Shown here: positions 61,656-64,000 of the stretch, piece after piece
Layout of the letters: each line of letters begins with the position of its first letter
Position numbering within the stretch: the first letter of the stretch is position 1
NCBI GenBank assembly: GCA_021200565.1
Contig: JAJQGJ010000017.1
Coordinates: 154,382 to 218,381 of the forward strand
Direction of reading: 5' to 3'
Length of the DNA stretch: 64,000 bases
Source: Oscillospiraceae bacterium
GTDB taxonomy: Bacteria > Bacillota > Clostridia > Oscillospirales > Ruminococcaceae
The notes under the pieces: generated by a model
What the model was told of the DNA's origin: nothing
Database searches by the model: none
What the model saw: the letters and a program-made list of their open reading frames with translations, nothing else
Program-made: the position numbers and the translations under genes

Positions 61656-63085
61656 TAAGAGGATATGAGGTTGTAGTTGGCTTGGAGGTTCATGCCGAGC
61701 TCAATACAACGACTAAGATTTACTGCAGCTGCAAGAATTCATTCGGACTTGAGGTCAATACTCAGGTTTGCCCGATTTGTCTTGGAATGCCAGGTACTCT
61801 TCCCACGCTGAATGAGAAAGTTGTTGAATACGCTATTAAGATGGGGCACGCTCTCAACTGCGGAATCAACAGAATCTGCAAACAGGACAGAAAGAACTAC
61901 TTCTATCCTGACTTGCCGAAGTCATATCAGATTTCCCAGGCTGATATTCCACTTTGCCATGATGGTTATCTCGACGTTATCGTCGGCGATGAGACCAAGA
62001 GAATTGGCATTGAACGTATTCATATTGAGGAGGATGCCGGAAAGCTTCTTCATTCTGACAAGTTTGATGGTTCACTTGTAGACTTCAATCGTTGTGGAGT
62101 TCCACTTATCGAAATTGTCTCGAGACCAGATATGAGAAGCTCCGACGAAGCTAAGGCTTATCTCGAAACTATCCGTTCAATACTCAGATACATCGACATC
62201 TCAGACTGCAAGATGCAGGAAGGCTCGATCCGTTGCGACGTCAATGTCTCTGTCCACAAGCCTGGTGAGCCTCTTGGCACCAGATGTGAGATGAAGAATG
62301 TAAACAGCTTTTCTGCAGTCGTCCACGGCATCGATTACGAAGCTAATCGCCAGATTGAGGTACTTGAAGCTGGTGGCACGATCACTCAGGAAACCCGAAG
62401 GTGGGATGACGCCAAAGGTGAAAGCGTTTCCATGCGTTCAAAAGAGGATGCGCAGGACTACAGATACTTCCCGGAGCCCGACCTTGGAACCATAGTAGTT
62501 TCAGAGGAGAAGGTGCAGTATCTCGAGGACACTTTGCCAGAGCTTCCGAACGCAAGAATTATGAGATATATAAGCAGCTGCAGTCTTTCGTATTCCGATG
62601 CTGCGATGATAGTCGACGTTCCTGAAAAGGCTGAATTGTTTGACAGGACTCTCGAAGCGGGCTGCAAGTCAGGTAAGCTCTTATCCAACTGGATTTTAGG
62701 TGAGATTTCAAAGCTTATGAATGACGGAACCGATATTTCAGGTACGAATCTCACTCCCAAAAAGCTTGCAACGATTGTCAATTATATCGACGATGGCAAG
62801 ATTTCCACTGCTGCTGGCAAGAAGGTATTCGATGCAGTTATCGCAGATAATGTCGATATAGACGAATTTATCGAGAAAAATTCTCTTTCGCAGATTTCGG
62901 ATGTTTCGTCTCTAGAAAAAATTGCCGCTGAGGTCGTTGCACAGAACGAGAAATCGGTCAATGACTATAAGAACGGTAAGACCAACGCTCTTGGTTATCT
63001 TGTAGGTCAGTGTATGAAGGCTTCCAAGGGCAAAGCGAATCCCACTGTTATGAAAGAGCTCGTTATGAGGCTTCTTGAAAAATAG
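61652..63085 (+). CDS. gatB: Aspartyl/glutamyl-tRNA amidotransferase subunit B
   Basis: The kinase/transamidase subunit that binds the misacylated tRNA, 477 residues. [20 protein letters not shown], the zinc-site cysteines ([17 protein letters not shown]), [14 protein letters not shown] and the C-terminal YqeY-like tail are all present. It overlaps gatA by 4 bp. A terminator follows. Confidence 0.96.
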   Translation: MIRGYEVVVGLEVHAELNTTTKIYCSCKNSFGLEVNTQVCPICLGMPGTLPTLNEKVVEYAIKMGHALNCGINRICKQDRKNYFYPDLPKSYQISQADIPLCHDGYLDVIVGDETKRIGIERIHIEEDAGKLLHSDKFDGSLVDFNRCGVPLIEIVSRPDMRSSDEAKAYLETIRSILRYIDISDCKMQEGSIRCDVNVSVHKPGEPLGTRCEMKNVNSFSAVVHGIDYEANRQIEVLEAGGTITQETRRWDDAKGESVSMRSKEDAQDYRYFPEPDLGTIVVSEEKVQYLEDTLPELPNARIMRYISSCSLSYSDAAMIVDVPEKAELFDRTLEAGCKSGKLLSNWILGEISKLMNDGTDISGTNLTPKKLATIVNYIDDGKISTAAGKKVFDAVIADNVDIDEFIEKNSLSQISDVSSLEKIAAEVVAQNEKSVNDYKNGKTNALGYLVGQCMKASKGKANPTVMKELVMRLLEK

Positions 63086-63098
63086 TTCTACAGACTCT

Positions 63099-63130
63099 AA
63101 AGCGACTGCTGTTTCAGCGGTCGCTTTTTT
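63099..63130 (+). terminator. Intrinsic terminator after gatB
   Basis: AAAGCGACTGCTG (63099-63111) pairs with CAGCGGTCGCTTT (63115-63127) with one G-U pair and ends in TTTTTT. It overlaps the stop codon of the convergent gene. Confidence 0.85.
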
Positions 63131-64000
63131 GCTTTCTATATGTAAGTGCGATAAGAACCATTCCGGAAATACAGATGAAAGGCACAATGCTTCCTGATTT
63201 TGAGAATTCAATATTAGCAGGTGTGCCAGTTTCAATGCTTATATGATTTTGTACGATGAGATAGCCAAGCGCAGAGAAAATGGCAGTAAGCAAGACCTGA
63301 ATAGGCCGTGTTAGATAGAACTTTCTCAAGGAAAAACCAGCCAAACATGCTACCTGCATATGTACGCAAAGCCCGCCGAAGGACAGCAAAACAGTAGCCA
63401 ATACAAAGAATGCTAATCCGCTTCCTTGAAGTGATGTGATATTGGATATTTCAAATATCGCTGAAAACGCCGGACTGATTGAAGGCATAAGCACTTTTAT
63501 AAGCGCAAGCATAGCTGAAAAGAAGACAATGGATGAACATATTGAAATCATAGAATAAGCAGAAGAGCCTATTGAGTCCATAACGGCTGTAGTAAGTGGA
63601 ACGCCTTTACATACCTGGCTTGCGTCAGCAGACCTTTTGCGCCTGACTACAAAGACAATAAATAAAACTGTGTTTGACAATAAAATCGACAGAAATGCTG
63701 TAAAGCCTAAAAGCTTTGCGTGAAATACAGCTGCACTTACGATTCCTAAGATATAAGCCGGACCTGAAGCATACGAAAAGCAAATAGCTGTTTCAGCTTG
63801 TTTGGATGTAATTGTATTATCCTTTACAAGCTCACTCAGCATTTTTGCACCAATCGGATAACCGCATATATTTCCGAGAATATAAGCTAGAATTATTGCG
63901 TAGTCTGCAGCTGTAATTCTCTTTGGCTTTAGCGATTTCGATGATTTTATGAGTACGCTTGAAAGAACGCTATTCAGAAATAATGATGGGATAATGCCTG
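63114..64000 (-). CDS. YlbJ-like sporulation/nucleoside-recognition membrane protein (partial)
   Basis: The frame stays open to the window end, so the 5' part is missing; the ATG at 63842 is internal. The visible 295 or so residues are a polytopic membrane protein with about seven hydrophobic segments. The segment GNICGYPIGAKMLSELV, then TSKQAETAICFSYASGP, matches the Gate (nucleoside-recognition) domain as in YlbJ and the spore maturation proteins SpmA/B. YlbJ in Bacillus is sigma-E-dependent and affects spore cortex quality. The call rests on this motif. Transport of a small molecule is inferred. Confidence 0.75.
   Translation of the reverse strand, partial: GIIPSLFLNSVLSSVLIKSSKSLKPKRITAADYAIILAYILGNICGYPIGAKMLSELVKDNTITSKQAETAICFSYASGPAYILGIVSAAVFHAKLLGFTAFLSILLSNTVLFIVFVVRRKRSADASQVCKGVPLTTAVMDSIGSSAYSMISICSSIVFFSAMLALIKVLMPSISPAFSAIFEISNITSLQGSGLAFFVLATVLLSFGGLCVHMQVACLAGFSLRKFYLTRPIQVLLTAIFSALGYLIVQNHISIETGTPANIEFSKSGSIVPFICISGMVLIALTYRKQKSDR

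Overview
The window comes from a low-to-moderate GC, endospore-forming Clostridia-type Firmicute. A fibre-degrading, Ruminococcaceae/Oscillospirales-like gut or rumen bacterium is the best guess. Three things support this: sporulation genes (spoIIGA-sigE-sigG, yunB, a ylbJ-like gene), classic Firmicute gene orders (tig-clpP-clpX, sepF-ylmH-divIVA-ileS-lspA-rluD, mutS-mutL-miaA, gatCAB), and plant-polysaccharide enzymes (one GH130, three GH30). The genus call is inference. Most genes lie on the + strand. Sigma-A promoters are easy to read, nearly all with 17-bp spacers and several with an extended -10 (TGn). No rRNA, tRNA, CRISPR array or insertion sequence was seen, and no gene-free stretch exceeds 300 bases.

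Layout. 0-2.2 kb: a mannooligosaccharide phosphorylase (GH130), then a small sensor-less histidine kinase behind two tandem Spo0A boxes. 2.3-11.8 kb: a cell-envelope island with two modules, each a secreted beta-helix protein followed by an acidic Ser/Thr-rich lipoprotein. The second module has a roughly 190-nt leader with mutually exclusive hairpins, a giant beta-helix gene broken by one in-frame TAA, and two tiny related ORFs. 11.8-27.9 kb: housekeeping genes (signal peptidase I, rbgA, rnhB, yraN, thrC, tig, clpP, clpX, rarA, prfA, threonylcarbamoyl-AMP synthase, coaE, lytic transglycosylase, M18 aminopeptidase), with a small DUF1540 gene on the - strand. 28.0-30.4 kb: the sporulation sigma cluster spoIIGA-sigE-sigG. 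30.5-33.8 kb: tyrS, and on the - strand the helicase-loader pair dnaI/dnaD. 33.9-40.5 kb: three GH30 glycosidases, galE and a miniature sortase-type protein. 40.7-47.9 kb: a YlbF/YmcA-family gene, mutS, mutL, miaA and an HlyD-like gene. 48-63 kb: the division/ileS/lspA/rluD operon, a HAD phosphatase, split transketolase, yunB, ligA and gatCAB. The window ends inside a ylbJ-like membrane gene on the - strand.

How they fit together. The GH30 and GH130 enzymes suggest use of glucuronoxylan and mannan. The lipoproteins, beta-helix proteins and sortase-type peptide make up a cell-surface layer, matured by the two signal peptidases encoded here (lepB, lspA). Regulatory signals cluster around sporulation. 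Spo0A boxes sit at the orphan kinase and spoIIG promoters. A sigma-F/G-type promoter lies inside one arm of a hairpin that hides the sigG ribosome binding site, so only forespore-initiated mRNA should be translatable. The most unusual feature is the 4.78-4.97 kb leader, which looks like a switch controlling both transcription and translation of the giant surface protein.
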